From: Frateuria soli
GTDB taxonomy: Bacteria; Pseudomonadota; Gammaproteobacteria; Xanthomonadales; Rhodanobacteraceae
Assembly: GCF_021117385.1 (NCBI RefSeq)
Contig: NZ_CP088252.1
Coordinates: 2,046,001 to 2,110,000, forward strand
Length of the DNA stretch: 64,000 bases
Direction: 5' to 3'
A program made the translations under genes and the position numbers. Below, one piece after another: positions 38,909-49,660 of the stretch (positions are counted from its first letter, which is position 1; each line of letters begins with the position of its first letter). The notes under the pieces are model-generated. The model was not told the origin of the DNA. It searched no databases and worked only from the letters and a program-made list of their open reading frames with translations.

Positions 38909-39012
38909 CCCGCCGCCTCCGGGTGAGCGCCACTTCCCGCCCCTCGGCAAAAGGCGGCCCCGCCGCGCACGGCCATTCATCCACGGCACGGGCAAGAACC
39001 GCCGCAAATCCG

Positions 39013-39018
39013 TATAAT
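39013..39018 (+). promoter_or_regulatory. Likely -10 element of typA
   Basis: A perfect TATAAT lies 63 bp upstream of the typA ATG in a locally AT-richer patch. The -35 box is weak. Confidence 0.45.
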
Positions 39019-39080
39019 TGCGGAGTTTACCCCTCCGAAACTTACGTGGCGGCTCATCAAGCGCCGCCCGGGCCTGTGCC

Positions 39081-40910
<1,830 letters not shown>

Positions 40911-40933
40911 CTGCCATCGCAAGCTGGAGCAGG

Positions 40934-40958
40934 AAAAGCCGCCGCAAGGCGGCTTTTT
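40934..40958 (+). terminator. Rho-independent terminator of typA
   Basis: AAAAGCCGCC-GCAA-GGCGGCTTTTT, a perfect stem with tetraloop and U-tract, 23 bp after the typA stop. Confidence 0.9.
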
Positions 40959-41047
40959 CTTTCGCGTGCACGTGGCGACCACGGCGGCGCGCGCACCGTC
41001 GGAGGCGTCCGGCGCGGGGGCGCCGGCGCAAGACCCGAGGACGTGTC

Positions 41048-41362
41048 ATGGAGATATCGAGCAGCCGGCCGGTGTCCTTCACCCAGGTCGGCAACGAGCT
41101 GGATGGCTTGAAGAACGAGGTGGAAGCGATGTCCCTGGTGCTGCGGGCGCTGGTCGAATCGCATCCGGCACCGGCCGAACTGGTCAGACGCTGGCGCGAA
41201 CTGAGCCGCGAGCCGATCGAGCAGACCCGGCCCAAGGGCTGCCACCAGGGCGTGCTCACGCGGAAGGAGCGGCTCTACCAGTCGCTGCAGCGCTGGTCGC
41301 ACACCGTCCACAGCGCCGAAGTTTCAGGCCCCCTCTCCCCGCCGGGGAGAGGACTGGGGTGA
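41048..41362 (+). CDS. Small hypothetical protein whose 3' end is formed by a palindromic repeat
   Basis: A 104-residue open frame from ATG 41048. The first 90 residues look protein-like, with a helical stretch (GNELDGLKNEVEAMSLVLRALVESHP) and a basic C-terminal half with RKERLYQSLQRWSHTV. The last 14 residues (SGPLSPPGRGLG and stop) are encoded by a CCCTCTCCCC-family repeat, so the native tail may have been replaced. No recognisable domain or signal peptide. No good ribosome binding site is seen. The typA terminator lies just upstream. Confidence 0.5.
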   Translation: MEISSSRPVSFTQVGNELDGLKNEVEAMSLVLRALVESHPAPAELVRRWRELSREPIEQTRPKGCHQGVLTRKERLYQSLQRWSHTVHSAEVSGPLSPPGRGLG

Positions 41363-41363
41363 G
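41329..41363 (-). repeat. Palindromic repeat, CCCTCTCCCC/GGGGAGAGG family (copy 6)
   Basis: CCCCCTCTCCCC-GCC-GGGGAGAGGACTGG and a GGTGAG tail. It overlaps the last codons and stop of the small gene at 41048 and lies 36 bp from the convergent mscS-type gene. Confidence 0.8.
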
Positions 41364-41398
41364 CGGCTGCGCTTCCCGCACCGGGCAGCCACACCGCT

Positions 41399-42451
41399 CT
41401 AGCGGTTGTCGCCCTTGGGGAACCTCACCCGGTCGGGCTCGGCGTTGAGCCGCGCCAGCATCGTGCCGATCAGCCGCGTCTTGACGCTGCCCGCATGGCG
41501 CGGGTCCACCACGTAGCGCACGATCGCGTCCACCCAGGTGTTGGCGTCGATGCGGAACAGCACCGATGGCCGTTCGTTGACCTGCAACTGGTCCACCGGC
41601 GTCGTGGCCAGCACCTCGCGGAAGGTCCGCACGCGCTCGAGCATGGCCTCGCCCAGCTCCTCTTCGGCCGCCTCGCGCATCACCTGCGCCACGAAGGCGA
41701 AATCGCTGTCGTAGGCCACCTGGAACTTGATCTCGTTCCAGACGTACGGGAACACCGGCCACGAATAGTTGTAGACCGCGCTGGTCAGTACGTTGGCGTT
41801 GGGAAACTTGATGATCCGTCCGCTCGGATGGTCCGAGGAGAGGTATGGGCCGCCGACCTCCCACAGCGTGGTGTCCAGGTAGGTCACGTCGATCACGTCG
41901 CCGGTGGCCTCGCCGATCTGGATGCGGTCGCCCACCCGGTAGGGCTCGCGCACCAGGATGTAGACCCAGCCGATGAAGCTGGTGATCGGCGTCTGCAGCG
42001 CAAAGCCCAGCACCAGCGAGATCAGGCCCAGCGAGGCCACCGCCGCATACCAGTTGGCGAACAGCACCGACACCACGATCAGCGCCAGGATGATGTACAC
42101 CATCAGCCGCAGGATCCGCCTGAGGTTGTAGCGCGTGACTGCCGTCTGCGCCCGCTCGATGGCAAACGCCTGCACCAGCCGCGAGAGCGCCAGCGTCAGC
42201 ACGATCGCCATGGCGCCCACGGTCGCGCGTCGGGCCATCGGCAGGTAGCGGCCGAGGATGCCGAAGAACTCCAGCCGCAGCAGGTAGAACAGGATGCCCA
42301 GCGCGGCCAGCACCAGCGCATAGACGATCAGCCACAACTTGTGCCCCGACCGGACCGGTCGCTTGTGCTTGTGATGGGTCGCGGTGCTGGTGGCCAGCGC
42401 ACGACGCACGTCGGCGCGGCGTTCGACCCTGCGTACGGCCTTGTCGGTCAT
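41399..42451 (-). CDS. MscS-family mechanosensitive ion channel
   Basis: A 350-residue inner-membrane protein. A basic N-terminus (to about residue 38) is followed by about three or four hydrophobic segments. The pore-lining helix is in the region AVASLGLISLVLGFALQTPITSFIGWVYIL, and the MscS beta-domain signature VGDRIQIGEATGDVIDVTYLDTTLWE comes after it. The C-terminal alpha/beta cytoplasmic domain ends near VRFPKGDNR. Such channels release solutes when membrane tension rises in hypo-osmotic shock. ATG at 42451; a longer open frame upstream is not protein-like. Confidence 0.9.
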   Translation of the reverse strand: MTDKAVRRVERRADVRRALATSTATHHKHKRPVRSGHKLWLIVYALVLAALGILFYLLRLEFFGILGRYLPMARRATVGAMAIVLTLALSRLVQAFAIERAQTAVTRYNLRRILRLMVYIILALIVVSVLFANWYAAVASLGLISLVLGFALQTPITSFIGWVYILVREPYRVGDRIQIGEATGDVIDVTYLDTTLWEVGGPYLSSDHPSGRIIKFPNANVLTSAVYNYSWPVFPYVWNEIKFQVAYDSDFAFVAQVMREAAEEELGEAMLERVRTFREVLATTPVDQLQVNERPSVLFRIDANTWVDAIVRYVVDPRHAGSVKTRLIGTMLARLNAEPDRVRFPKGDNR

Positions 42452-42562
42452 GCGTTCTCCCGGGGTGTTCCACGCTCGGCACAGCAGACAACCGCGGCGG
42501 TGCCGGTCGGGTGAAGGCGTTGACCCGCGCTGCACGCAGGGCGCGGATGATGAGCCCGGTTC

Positions 42563-42628
42563 CCTGCGGGAGCGCACCCGCGCACGACCCGGGCCTTCCC
42601 GGTCGCGCACACGGCGCGCTCCCGCAGG
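42563..42628. repeat. Inverted repeat CCTGCGGGAGCGC/GCGCTCCCGCAGG
   Basis: Perfect 13-bp outer arms enclose a partly self-complementary interior (CGACC ... GGTCG). It is a variant of the 34873-type repeat, in the leader of the phospholipase D gene, ending 20 bp before its ATG. Confidence 0.8.
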
Positions 42629-42648
42629 ATCGTCTGCCAGGAGAGGAA

Positions 42649-43977
42649 ATGCCGACCGAACCCGCCACCACCAGCGAGGCCCGTCCGCCACCGCGACCGC
42701 GCTGGAAGCGGCGCCTGCTGTGGACCGGCCTGGGCGCGTTCGCGGCGCTGGTGATCGGCGTGCTGTTACTCAACCTCGTCCCGCGGACCCAGCAGCTGGT
42801 CCATCCGCTGGGCCCGCTGAGCCCGGTCGAGAGCGCGCAGTTCCGGCGCGAGATCGGCAACCTGCTCGGCCCGGCGATCGTGGACGGCAACGCCGTGGTC
42901 GATTTCCAGAACGGCGCGGAGATCTTTCCCGCGATGCTGGAGGCGATCCGTTCGGCCAAGGCCAGCGTGGACATGGAGACCTACATCTACTGGTCCGGCC
43001 ACGTCGCCGAGCAGTTTGTCCAGGCGCTCACCGAACGCGCCCGCGCCGGCGTGCGCGTGCACGTGATCGCCGACTGGGTCGGGTCGTCGAAGATGCACGA
43101 CGACGTGGTCAAGGCACTGCGCGCCGGCGGCGTGCACTTCGAGTACTTCCATCCGCTGCGCTGGTACGACATCGACCGCATCAACAACCGCACCCACCGC
43201 AAGCTGCTGATCGTCGACGGCCGCGTGGCCTTCACCGGCGGCGTGGGCATCGCCGACGAGTGGAATGGGCACGGCAACAGGCCCGACATCTGGCGCGACA
43301 TGCAGATCCGCGTGACCGGCCCGGCCGCGTTGCAGATGCAGGCGGTGTTCGAGGACAACTGGATCACCACCACCGGGCAGGCACTGCTCGGCCCGGAGTA
43401 CTACCCCGAGGTGCCCTCGGCGGGCGACATCGCGGTACAGACCGTTTCCAGCTCGCCGGAGGGCGGCAGCGAGAACCTCCAGTTGATGTACCTCATGGCG
43501 ATCGATGGCGCGCGCAAGGCGATCGACCTGGAGGCTGCCTATTTCGTGCCAGACGAACTGACCATGTCCGCGCTCAAGCGCGCGCTCAAACGCGGCGTGC
43601 GCATCCGCCTGGTGGTTCCGGGACCCTACGTGGACAGCGAGATCATCAGCAACGCCGCGCAGACCCGCTGGGGGGAGATGCTCCAGGCAGGCGCGCACAT
43701 CTACCGCTTCCAGCCGGCCATGTTCCACAACAAGCTGATGATCGTGGACCGCTACCTCACCATCGCCGGCAGTGCCAACTTCGACAACCGCTCCTTCAGC
43801 CTCAACGACGAATCCAACGTGCTCGTATTCGACCACGCGTTCGCGGAGCACATGACCGACGTCGTCGACGCCGACATTGCGAGGTCGAAGGAACTCTCGC
43901 TCGAGCAATGGCGACACCGTCCATGGACGCGCCGCGTGCTGGACTGGCTCTCCGCGCTGGGCGCGGCGCAGTACTAG
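42649..43977 (+). CDS. Cardiolipin synthase-like phospholipase D family protein
   Basis: A 442-residue protein with one N-terminal membrane anchor (LLWTGLGAFAALVIGVLLLNLV, residues about 23-44) and two HKD catalytic motifs. The first is HRKLLIVDGRVAFTGG and the second HNKLMIVDRYLTIAGSANFDNRS. Two HKD motifs with this spacing are typical of bacterial cardiolipin synthases (ClsA/B-like), which join phosphatidylglycerol molecules. A nuclease role is unlikely with a membrane anchor. ATG at 42649 is preceded by GAGAGGA. xth follows 10 bp downstream on the same strand. Confidence 0.88.
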   Translation: MPTEPATTSEARPPPRPRWKRRLLWTGLGAFAALVIGVLLLNLVPRTQQLVHPLGPLSPVESAQFRREIGNLLGPAIVDGNAVVDFQNGAEIFPAMLEAIRSAKASVDMETYIYWSGHVAEQFVQALTERARAGVRVHVIADWVGSSKMHDDVVKALRAGGVHFEYFHPLRWYDIDRINNRTHRKLLIVDGRVAFTGGVGIADEWNGHGNRPDIWRDMQIRVTGPAALQMQAVFEDNWITTTGQALLGPEYYPEVPSAGDIAVQTVSSSPEGGSENLQLMYLMAIDGARKAIDLEAAYFVPDELTMSALKRALKRGVRIRLVVPGPYVDSEIISNAAQTRWGEMLQAGAHIYRFQPAMFHNKLMIVDRYLTIAGSANFDNRSFSLNDESNVLVFDHAFAEHMTDVVDADIARSKELSLEQWRHRPWTRRVLDWLSALGAAQY

Positions 43978-43987
43978 AAGGCCGCCG

Positions 43988-44791
43988 ATGCCCACCCGCA
44001 AGCCGCTCAAGGTCGCCACCTTCAACATCAACGGCGTGCGCACGCGCCTGGCCTCGCTGTTGGCCTGGCTGGAACGCGAGGCGCCGGACGTGGTCTGCCT
44101 GCAGGAGCTGAAGGCACCGGACGAGGCCTTTCCCGCCGGACCCATCCGCGATGCCGGGTACGGGGCGATCTGGCACGGCCAGCGCTCGTGGAACGGCGTG
44201 GCGATCCTGGCCCGCGGGGCCGATCCGCTGGAGAGCCGCCGCGGCCTGCCGGGCGACCCGAAGGATGTCCAGAGCCGCTACCTGGAGGCGGCCGCGCACG
44301 GCCTGATCGTCGGCTGCCTGTACCTGCCCAACGGCAACCCGCAGCCGGGGCCCAAGTTCGACTACAAGCTGGCCTGGTTCGACCGCTTCATCGACTACGC
44401 GCACGGCCTGGTCGAGAGCGAGCACCCGGTGGTGCTGGCCGGCGACTACAACGTGGTGCCCACCGACGAGGACATCTACAACCCGCGCTCCTGGCGCAAG
44501 GATGCGTTGCTGCAGCCGGAAAGCCGCGAGCGCTACGCGGATCTGCTGGCCCAGGGCTGGACCGACTCGCTCCGTCGGCACTTCGGCGAGGAGCGCGTCT
44601 ACACCTTCTGGGACTACTTCCGCCAGCATTGGGAGCGCAACTCCGGATTGCGCATCGACCACCTGCTGCTCAACCGCGCACTGGCGCCGCGCCTGAAGGA
44701 TGCAGGTGTGGATCGCTGGGTCCGCGCCTTGCCGCATCCGAGCGACCACGCGCCGACGTGGGTTTCGCTGGCGCGCAAACGGCAAGGCTGA
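43988..44791 (+). CDS. xthA: Exodeoxyribonuclease III (AP endonuclease)
   Basis: A 267-residue Xth-type enzyme of base-excision repair with AP-endonuclease and 3'-exonuclease activity. Metal and catalytic motifs seen are FNINGVRTR, CLQELKAPDEAFP, LPNGNPQPGPKFDYKLAW, GDYNVVPTDEDIYN, and the C-terminal LRIDHLLLN and PSDHAPTWV. Length equals E. coli Xth (268). Start ATG at 43988, 10 bp after the phospholipase gene. Confidence 0.95.
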   Translation: MPTRKPLKVATFNINGVRTRLASLLAWLEREAPDVVCLQELKAPDEAFPAGPIRDAGYGAIWHGQRSWNGVAILARGADPLESRRGLPGDPKDVQSRYLEAAAHGLIVGCLYLPNGNPQPGPKFDYKLAWFDRFIDYAHGLVESEHPVVLAGDYNVVPTDEDIYNPRSWRKDALLQPESRERYADLLAQGWTDSLRRHFGEERVYTFWDYFRQHWERNSGLRIDHLLLNRALAPRLKDAGVDRWVRALPHPSDHAPTWVSLARKRQG

Positions 44792-44863
44792 GCAAGACGT
44801 CCCCGCCAAGCCACCGCATTTCTGGCACATTGGCTCCCGCCTTCTCGCACACTCGGGGAATCC

Positions 44864-47590
44864 ATGCGTCTCCTGCCCAGCCTCGCCGGCTTCGCGCTGG
44901 CCGCCACCGGCCTGGCCGCCCACGCCGCCGACAACTTCGCCGCCAGCACCTTCGCGCGCGACCCGTCCCAGCCGGTCGACCAGGCCTACACCGCGCAGAT
45001 CGCCCGCTTCACCACCGATCCGAAGTTCAACACGCCGCTGACCGACTACCTGCCCGCCTCGGCCACCGTGCCCACGCCTTTGCAGGTGCTCGGCCATATT
45101 TCCGGTGCCGCGGACTGGTTGCCCTACTCGGCCGACGTCTACCGCTACTTCCATGCGCTGGACACCGCCAGCCCCCGGGTGAAGGTGTTCGGCATCGGCC
45201 GGACCGAGGAAGGGCGCGAGATGATCGCCGTGGCGATCGCCGACGAGGCCCTGCTGGCCAACCTCCAAGCCAACGACGCGCGCCTGGCGCAACTGGCCGA
45301 CCCGCGCACGATCGACATGGACGACGCACGGGCCGACGCCCTGATCAGGGAAACCATGCCGGTCTACTACATCACCGGCTCGATCCACTCCACCGAAACC
45401 GGTGCGCCCACGGCGTTGATGGAGCTGGCCTATCGTCTCGCGGTGGACGACGCGCCCTACATCCGCAACATCCGCTCGCACGTGATCACCCTGATCACGC
45501 CCATCGTCGAGGTGGACGGCCGCGACCGCATGGTCGATCTCTACAACTGGCACAAGGCGCACCCGGGCCAGGACTACCCGCATCTGCTCTACTGGGGCCA
45601 CTACGTCGCGCACGACAACAACCGCGACGCGATGGGCATGACGCTGGCACTCACCCGCAACGTCGCCGACACCTACATCGACTGGCATGCGCAGGTGCTG
45701 CATGACCTGCACGAGTCGGTGCCGTTCCTGTACGACAACACCGTCGGCGACGGCCCCTACAACGCCTGGATCGACCCGATCCTGACCAGCGAGTGGCAAC
45801 AGCTGGGCTGGGACAACGTGCAGAAGATGACCCAGCTCGGACTGCCGGGGGTGTTCACCCATGGCGACTTCGACACCTGGAGTCCCGGGTACCTCATGTT
45901 CATCGCGGCCATGCACAACGGCATCAGCCGCCTGTACGAGACCTTCGGCAACGGCGGCGCCGACACACGCAAGCGCATCCTCGACCCGTCCGAATACGAA
46001 CGCACCTGGTACCGGCCCAACCCGCCCTTGCCCGAGGTCACATGGTCGCAGCGCAACAACAACAATTACGAGCAGACCGGCGTGCTCACCGCGCTGGACT
46101 ACTTCGCCCGCAACAGCCAGGGATTCCTCAGGAACTTCTACCTGAAGGCGAAGCGCTCGATCGGGAAGCCCACCGAAGCAGGGCCCGCGGCCTACGTGCT
46201 GCCGGGCGACGAGAAGCGCACCGGCACCCAGGCCCAGCTGCTGCGCGTGCTCGAGCGCCAGCACGTGGAGATCAGCCGCGCCAGCGCGCCCTTCAGCGTG
46301 ACCCTGCCCGCCACCGGCGGCGACACGAAGACCCGTACGCGCCGCTTCCCCGCCGGCAGCTACGTGGTGCGCATGGACCAGCCCTACTCGCGCATCGCCG
46401 ACACGCTGCTCGACCGCCAGTACTGGTCGCCCAAGGACCCGCAGCAGCATCCCTACGACGACACCGGCTGGTCGATGGGTGACCTGTTCGACGTCGAGGT
46501 GGTGCGCGTGACGGACCGGGACGTGCTCGAGGCGCCGGTGGCGCGACTGGACAAGCCCGTCGGCGTGCCCGCAGGCCTGGCCGGCGTCGACGCCACCGAC
46601 GCGAAGCTGCCCCGCGTGGCGCTGATGCACACCTGGCTCAGCACGCAGACCGAGGGCTGGTGGCGGATGGCGCTGGACGAGCTGGGCGTGCGCTACGACT
46701 ACATCAGCACGCAGGACGTGGCGCGCATGCCGGACCTGCATGCGAAGTACGACGCGATCCTGTTCGCCCCGATCGGTGACGCCAGCCTGCGGCGCATCCT
46801 CGACGGCCTGCCGATGTGGGGGCCGCCGATGCCCTGGCAGACCAGCCCGGTCACCCCCAACCTTGGCCACATCGACAGCACGCCGGACATCCGCCCGGGC
46901 CTGGGCGAAGCGGGCCTGGCCAACCTCCGGCGCTTCGTGCACGAGGGCGGCCTGCTGGTCACCGCCGAGGACACCGCCAGGTTCGCCATCGACGCGGGCC
47001 TTGCACCCGGCGTGTTCGTGACGCCTACGGCCAGGCTCAAGGTGGTCGGCAGCGTGCTGCAGGCGGACTTCGTCGACCATGACAGTCCGGTCGCGGCGGG
47101 CTATGGCGACCACCTGGCGCTTTACAGCGCGGCGGGACAGTCCTTCACCGTGTCCAACCTGCTCACCGGCGACCACGGCCTGCCCTCCGCGCGCGACGCC
47201 GAGCGCCCCACCGGTCGCGGCGGCCCGCAGGACCAGGACGCGCCCGAGGGCCGCCCCTCCGCTCCGCCGCCCGCCCTGCCCGACGCCAAGCCGTGGCAGG
47301 CACTGCCGCTGAACGAGGACCAGGCCTACAACAACCCCTGGGTGATTCCCGATGACCAGCGGCCGCGGGTGATCCTGCGCTTTGCCGATGCCAAGCGGCT
47401 GCTGGTCTCCGGCCTGCTCGATGGCGGCGGGGAAATGGCCGAGCGCGCGGCGGTGGTCGAGGCGCACTACGGCAAGGGGCACGTGCTGCTGTTTGCCGGC
47501 AACCCGATCTGGCGGGGAGAGACCCTGGGGAGCTACCCGCTGGTGCTCAACGCGCTGACGCATTTCGACCGGCTGGACGAGGGACGCTGA
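44864..47590 (+). CDS. Secreted M14-family zinc metallopeptidase, large
   Basis: A 908-residue protein with signal peptide (to about residue 22, LAAHAAD). The peptidase M14 (zinc carboxypeptidase) domain covers about 70-420. Zinc ligands are H175 and E178 in GSIHSTETGAP and probably H283 in LHDLHES. The C-terminal half, from about 440, is not peptidase. It contains TWLSTQTEGWWRMALDELGVRYDYIS and a segment around FVHEGGLLVTAEDTARF that resembles the class I glutamine-amidotransferase-like fold seen in other large M14 proteins, with no clear catalytic Cys. Substrate peptides are unknown. ATG at 44864. Confidence 0.87.
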   Translation: MRLLPSLAGFALAATGLAAHAADNFAASTFARDPSQPVDQAYTAQIARFTTDPKFNTPLTDYLPASATVPTPLQVLGHISGAADWLPYSADVYRYFHALDTASPRVKVFGIGRTEEGREMIAVAIADEALLANLQANDARLAQLADPRTIDMDDARADALIRETMPVYYITGSIHSTETGAPTALMELAYRLAVDDAPYIRNIRSHVITLITPIVEVDGRDRMVDLYNWHKAHPGQDYPHLLYWGHYVAHDNNRDAMGMTLALTRNVADTYIDWHAQVLHDLHESVPFLYDNTVGDGPYNAWIDPILTSEWQQLGWDNVQKMTQLGLPGVFTHGDFDTWSPGYLMFIAAMHNGISRLYETFGNGGADTRKRILDPSEYERTWYRPNPPLPEVTWSQRNNNNYEQTGVLTALDYFARNSQGFLRNFYLKAKRSIGKPTEAGPAAYVLPGDEKRTGTQAQLLRVLERQHVEISRASAPFSVTLPATGGDTKTRTRRFPAGSYVVRMDQPYSRIADTLLDRQYWSPKDPQQHPYDDTGWSMGDLFDVEVVRVTDRDVLEAPVARLDKPVGVPAGLAGVDATDAKLPRVALMHTWLSTQTEGWWRMALDELGVRYDYISTQDVARMPDLHAKYDAILFAPIGDASLRRILDGLPMWGPPMPWQTSPVTPNLGHIDSTPDIRPGLGEAGLANLRRFVHEGGLLVTAEDTARFAIDAGLAPGVFVTPTARLKVVGSVLQADFVDHDSPVAAGYGDHLALYSAAGQSFTVSNLLTGDHGLPSARDAERPTGRGGPQDQDAPEGRPSAPPPALPDAKPWQALPLNEDQAYNNPWVIPDDQRPRVILRFADAKRLLVSGLLDGGGEMAERAAVVEAHYGKGHVLLFAGNPIWRGETLGSYPLVLNALTHFDRLDEGR

Positions 47591-47916
47591 AGCCGGGCGG
47601 CCCTTCGGCCCTCGCTACACGTCGCCCCGCACGAGCGGCCCCCTTTCCGCCGTTCGTGCAGGGCACCGATGTCGGAGCACCCGTCCCCGGGCGACCGGCC
47701 CGATCCCTCTCCCGGGAGAGGGTACCGTCAGGCGGCAAGGGGCCGGACGAACCGTGGCGCACCGGCACCAACGCGCATCCAATCCTCTGCCTGAAGGAAG
47801 GCAGGCTTGCGCGAGCCGCCCGCCTGAACACCGCCAGCCCGTCTCACGGGTTTTTCATCACCCATTGCCGTTTGCGCCCCAAGACTCGGGCGCACCCACT
47901 CGTCTGGAGAACGGCC
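47591..47916. other. Intergenic region with one palindromic repeat
   Basis: 326 bp between the M14 peptidase gene and the PepSY-like gene. Apart from the repeat at 47703-47724 I see no gene, terminator with U-tract or clear promoter. Open frames crossing it have no ribosome binding site or protein character. Confidence 0.6.
47703..47724. repeat. Palindromic repeat CCCTCTCCCGGGAGAGGG (copy 7)
   Basis: A perfect 18-bp palindrome with no loop, flanked by AT/TA. It is the minimal core of the CCCTCTCCC family. Confidence 0.8.
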
Positions 47917-48336
47917 ATGACAAAGCTCGCTTCGATGACCCTCCTGCTGGCCCTCGGCGCCTCCGGTGCGGCGATGGCGCAGCAGGCGATGACCGAGGCG
48001 CAGGTACGCGAGACGTTGATCCACCAGGGCTACAACGACATCGACGACCTAGAGTTCGACGGCGGCATGTGGCGCGCCGAGGCCGAGAGCGCGGACGGCA
48101 ACGACGTCTCGCTGCGCATCGACCCGGGGAGCGGCAAGGTCTATCCGGACGAGAAGGTTTCGCGCCTGAGCGCGGACGACGTGCGCGCCTCGCTTGCGAC
48201 GCAGGGCTACACCAACGTGCACGACGTGGACTTCGACGACGGCGTTTGGCACGCCAAGGCGGACGACACGAACGACCACCGTGTCGAACTGGTCATCGAT
48301 CCGGCGAGCGGCCGGGTGGTCGACAGCGACGACTGA
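47917..48336 (+). CDS. Periplasmic protein with two PepSY-like repeats
   Basis: A 139-residue protein with signal peptide (to about residue 22, ASGAAMAQQ). Two tandem repeats of about 55 residues follow: MTEAQVRETLIHQGYNDIDD...SLRIDPGSGKVYP and LSADDVRASLATQGYTNVHD...ELVIDPASGRVVD. Each has the helix then W-x-A-x-A strand then D-P-x-S-G-K/R pattern of PepSY-type modules, which are thought to bind or inhibit peptidases or bind ligands in the envelope. Strongly acidic overall. It lies downstream of a secreted M14 peptidase gene, which is suggestive, but 326 bp away. Confidence 0.75.
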   Translation: MTKLASMTLLLALGASGAAMAQQAMTEAQVRETLIHQGYNDIDDLEFDGGMWRAEAESADGNDVSLRIDPGSGKVYPDEKVSRLSADDVRASLATQGYTNVHDVDFDDGVWHAKADDTNDHRVELVIDPASGRVVDSDD

Positions 48337-48339
48337 GTT

Positions 48340-48489
48340 TCAGCGCGCCGCCGCACCCGCCGGACCAAGTGCATGGTCCGCGGGTGGGGCGCGGAATTGC
48401 TCGCGCCAGCGCAGCGCCCCCAGCACCAGCAGCACGAGCAGTGCCACCAGCAACAGAATCAATCCTCGTCGGCGCTTGCCCTTTCCCAT
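48340..48489 (-). CDS. Small single-span membrane protein (49 residues)
   Basis: ATG at 48489 gives MGKGKRRRG, a basic leader, then a strong hydrophobic helix (LILLLVALLVLLVLGALRW) and a short polar tail. The positive-inside pattern predicts an N-in, C-out topology. It is convergent with the PepSY-like gene (stops 3 bp apart) and 68 bp downstream of thpR on the same strand. No family recognised; the composition supports a true small protein. Confidence 0.6.
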   Translation of the reverse strand: MGKGKRRRGLILLLVALLVLLVLGALRWREQFRAPPADHALGPAGAAAR

Positions 48490-48557
48490 GAACGTTCCCC
48501 GCGAAGCCCGGTACCCGAACCTAGCGGGGCCGGCGTCGTGATCGCGTGCGTATCGCG

Positions 48558-49136
48558 CTAGCCCGCGGGGAGCGGCCAACGCCCGAGCACGCGGTATTCG
48601 GTGCGCCCTAGCAGGCTGTGGATGAGCAGGAATTCCCGCACCGTCCAGCGCAACGGCTCGACCGGCTGCGGCGCCACCGTGCACGCGTCGTAGAGCAGCG
48701 TCAGATGCGGCACGAAGGCGCGCTCGCGCCGCACCAGGCCGGCTGCGACGAGCTGCGTGGCCAGGGCCTCGTACAGCGCGGCCAGCCCTGTCGAGCCTTC
48801 CGCACCCAGCAACACGAACGGGTGCTTGCCGGCGCGGCCACGAAAACTCCCCACGCGATCGAAACGCGCCTCGAACGAAGGCAACGCGACAGCCGTTGCC
48901 GCCGCACGGGCCTCGTCCACCCGTCGCTGCGGCAGGCCGGCGAAGTCGCCCAGGTGATGCAGCGTCACGTGCAGGTGCCCGGTTGGCCTTGGCCGCCCAC
49001 GCAGGCCGAGGCCGCCGCGCAGCTGACCGGCAAGCGCAGCCACCCGCTCCGCCACCTCCGGCGGCGGCACCACGGCGAAGAACAGGCGGTCGGTGGGGTG
49101 AGGGGCGGCAAAGCCGCCCAGGGAACTCTGCTGCAT
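48558..49136 (-). CDS. thpR: RNA 2',3'-cyclic phosphodiesterase (2H family, LigT-like)
   Basis: A 192-residue 2H phosphoesterase. The two catalytic H-x-T motifs are visible: HVTLHHLGD near residue 55 and HLTLLYDA near residue 145. FFAVVPPPEVAERV near the N-terminus is typical of ThpR/LigT. The enzyme opens 2',3'-cyclic phosphates on RNA and can also join half-tRNAs in vitro. The ATG at 49136 (MQQSSLGG) is preferred over one 15 codons upstream because the family N-terminus is short. Confidence 0.9.
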   Translation of the reverse strand: MQQSSLGGFAAPHPTDRLFFAVVPPPEVAERVAALAGQLRGGLGLRGRPRPTGHLHVTLHHLGDFAGLPQRRVDEARAAATAVALPSFEARFDRVGSFRGRAGKHPFVLLGAEGSTGLAALYEALATQLVAAGLVRRERAFVPHLTLLYDACTVAPQPVEPLRWTVREFLLIHSLLGRTEYRVLGRWPLPAG

Positions 49137-49210
49137 GGCGTCGTCGTGCGAGGCAAAGCGCCATTGTAGGCGGCGGTGCACAATGGAGCGCCCACACGAC
49201 GAGCACCTCC

Positions 49211-49660
49211 ATGCCGAAGATCCATGTCACGAACGTCCCGCAACGCCGTGGCTCGGGCTACCCGGCACCTTTTGCCCTGGTCGCGAAAGACCGCGTCAAG
49301 CAGGCGCTGGGCGATGCCGGCGGCCTGACCGACTTCGGCGTCAACCTGTCGCAGTTGCCGCCGGGCGGCTGGTCAAGCCAGCGCCACTGGCACACACGCG
49401 AGGACGAGTTCGTCTATGTGCTGTCGGGTGAGCTGGTGCTCGTCACCGACGGGGGCGAGGAGCCGTTGCGCGCGGGTGATTGCGCGGCGTTCCCGAAGAA
49501 CCTGCCCGACGGCCACCACCTGGTCAACCGCGGCAGCGAGGTGGCCGTCTATCTCGAGATCGGCACGCGCTCGGCCGAGGATGCCTGCCACTACCCGGAC
49601 ATCGACCTGTACGTCGAAGGCGATGGCGCCTTCACCCACAAGGACGGCACGCCCTACTGA
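49211..49660 (+). CDS. Cupin-domain protein
   Basis: A 149-residue single-domain cupin. Metal-binding motif 1 is in QRHWHTREDEFVYVLSGE, with two His and a Glu, and motif 2 is in PDGHHLVNRG. The protein ends with a characteristic acidic region (CHYPDIDLYVEGDG). The function is unknown; cupins of this type can be dioxygenases, isomerases or sugar-binding proteins. Start ATG at 49211, divergent from thpR. Confidence 0.85.
   Translation: MPKIHVTNVPQRRGSGYPAPFALVAKDRVKQALGDAGGLTDFGVNLSQLPPGGWSSQRHWHTREDEFVYVLSGELVLVTDGGEEPLRAGDCAAFPKNLPDGHHLVNRGSEVAVYLEIGTRSAEDACHYPDIDLYVEGDGAFTHKDGTPY

Noticed and set aside
43802-47563. A 1250-codon open frame on the minus strand opposite xthA and the M14 peptidase
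   Set aside because: Its protein is low-complexity, His/Arg/Val rich, with no domain. The plus strand carries two well-defined enzymes.
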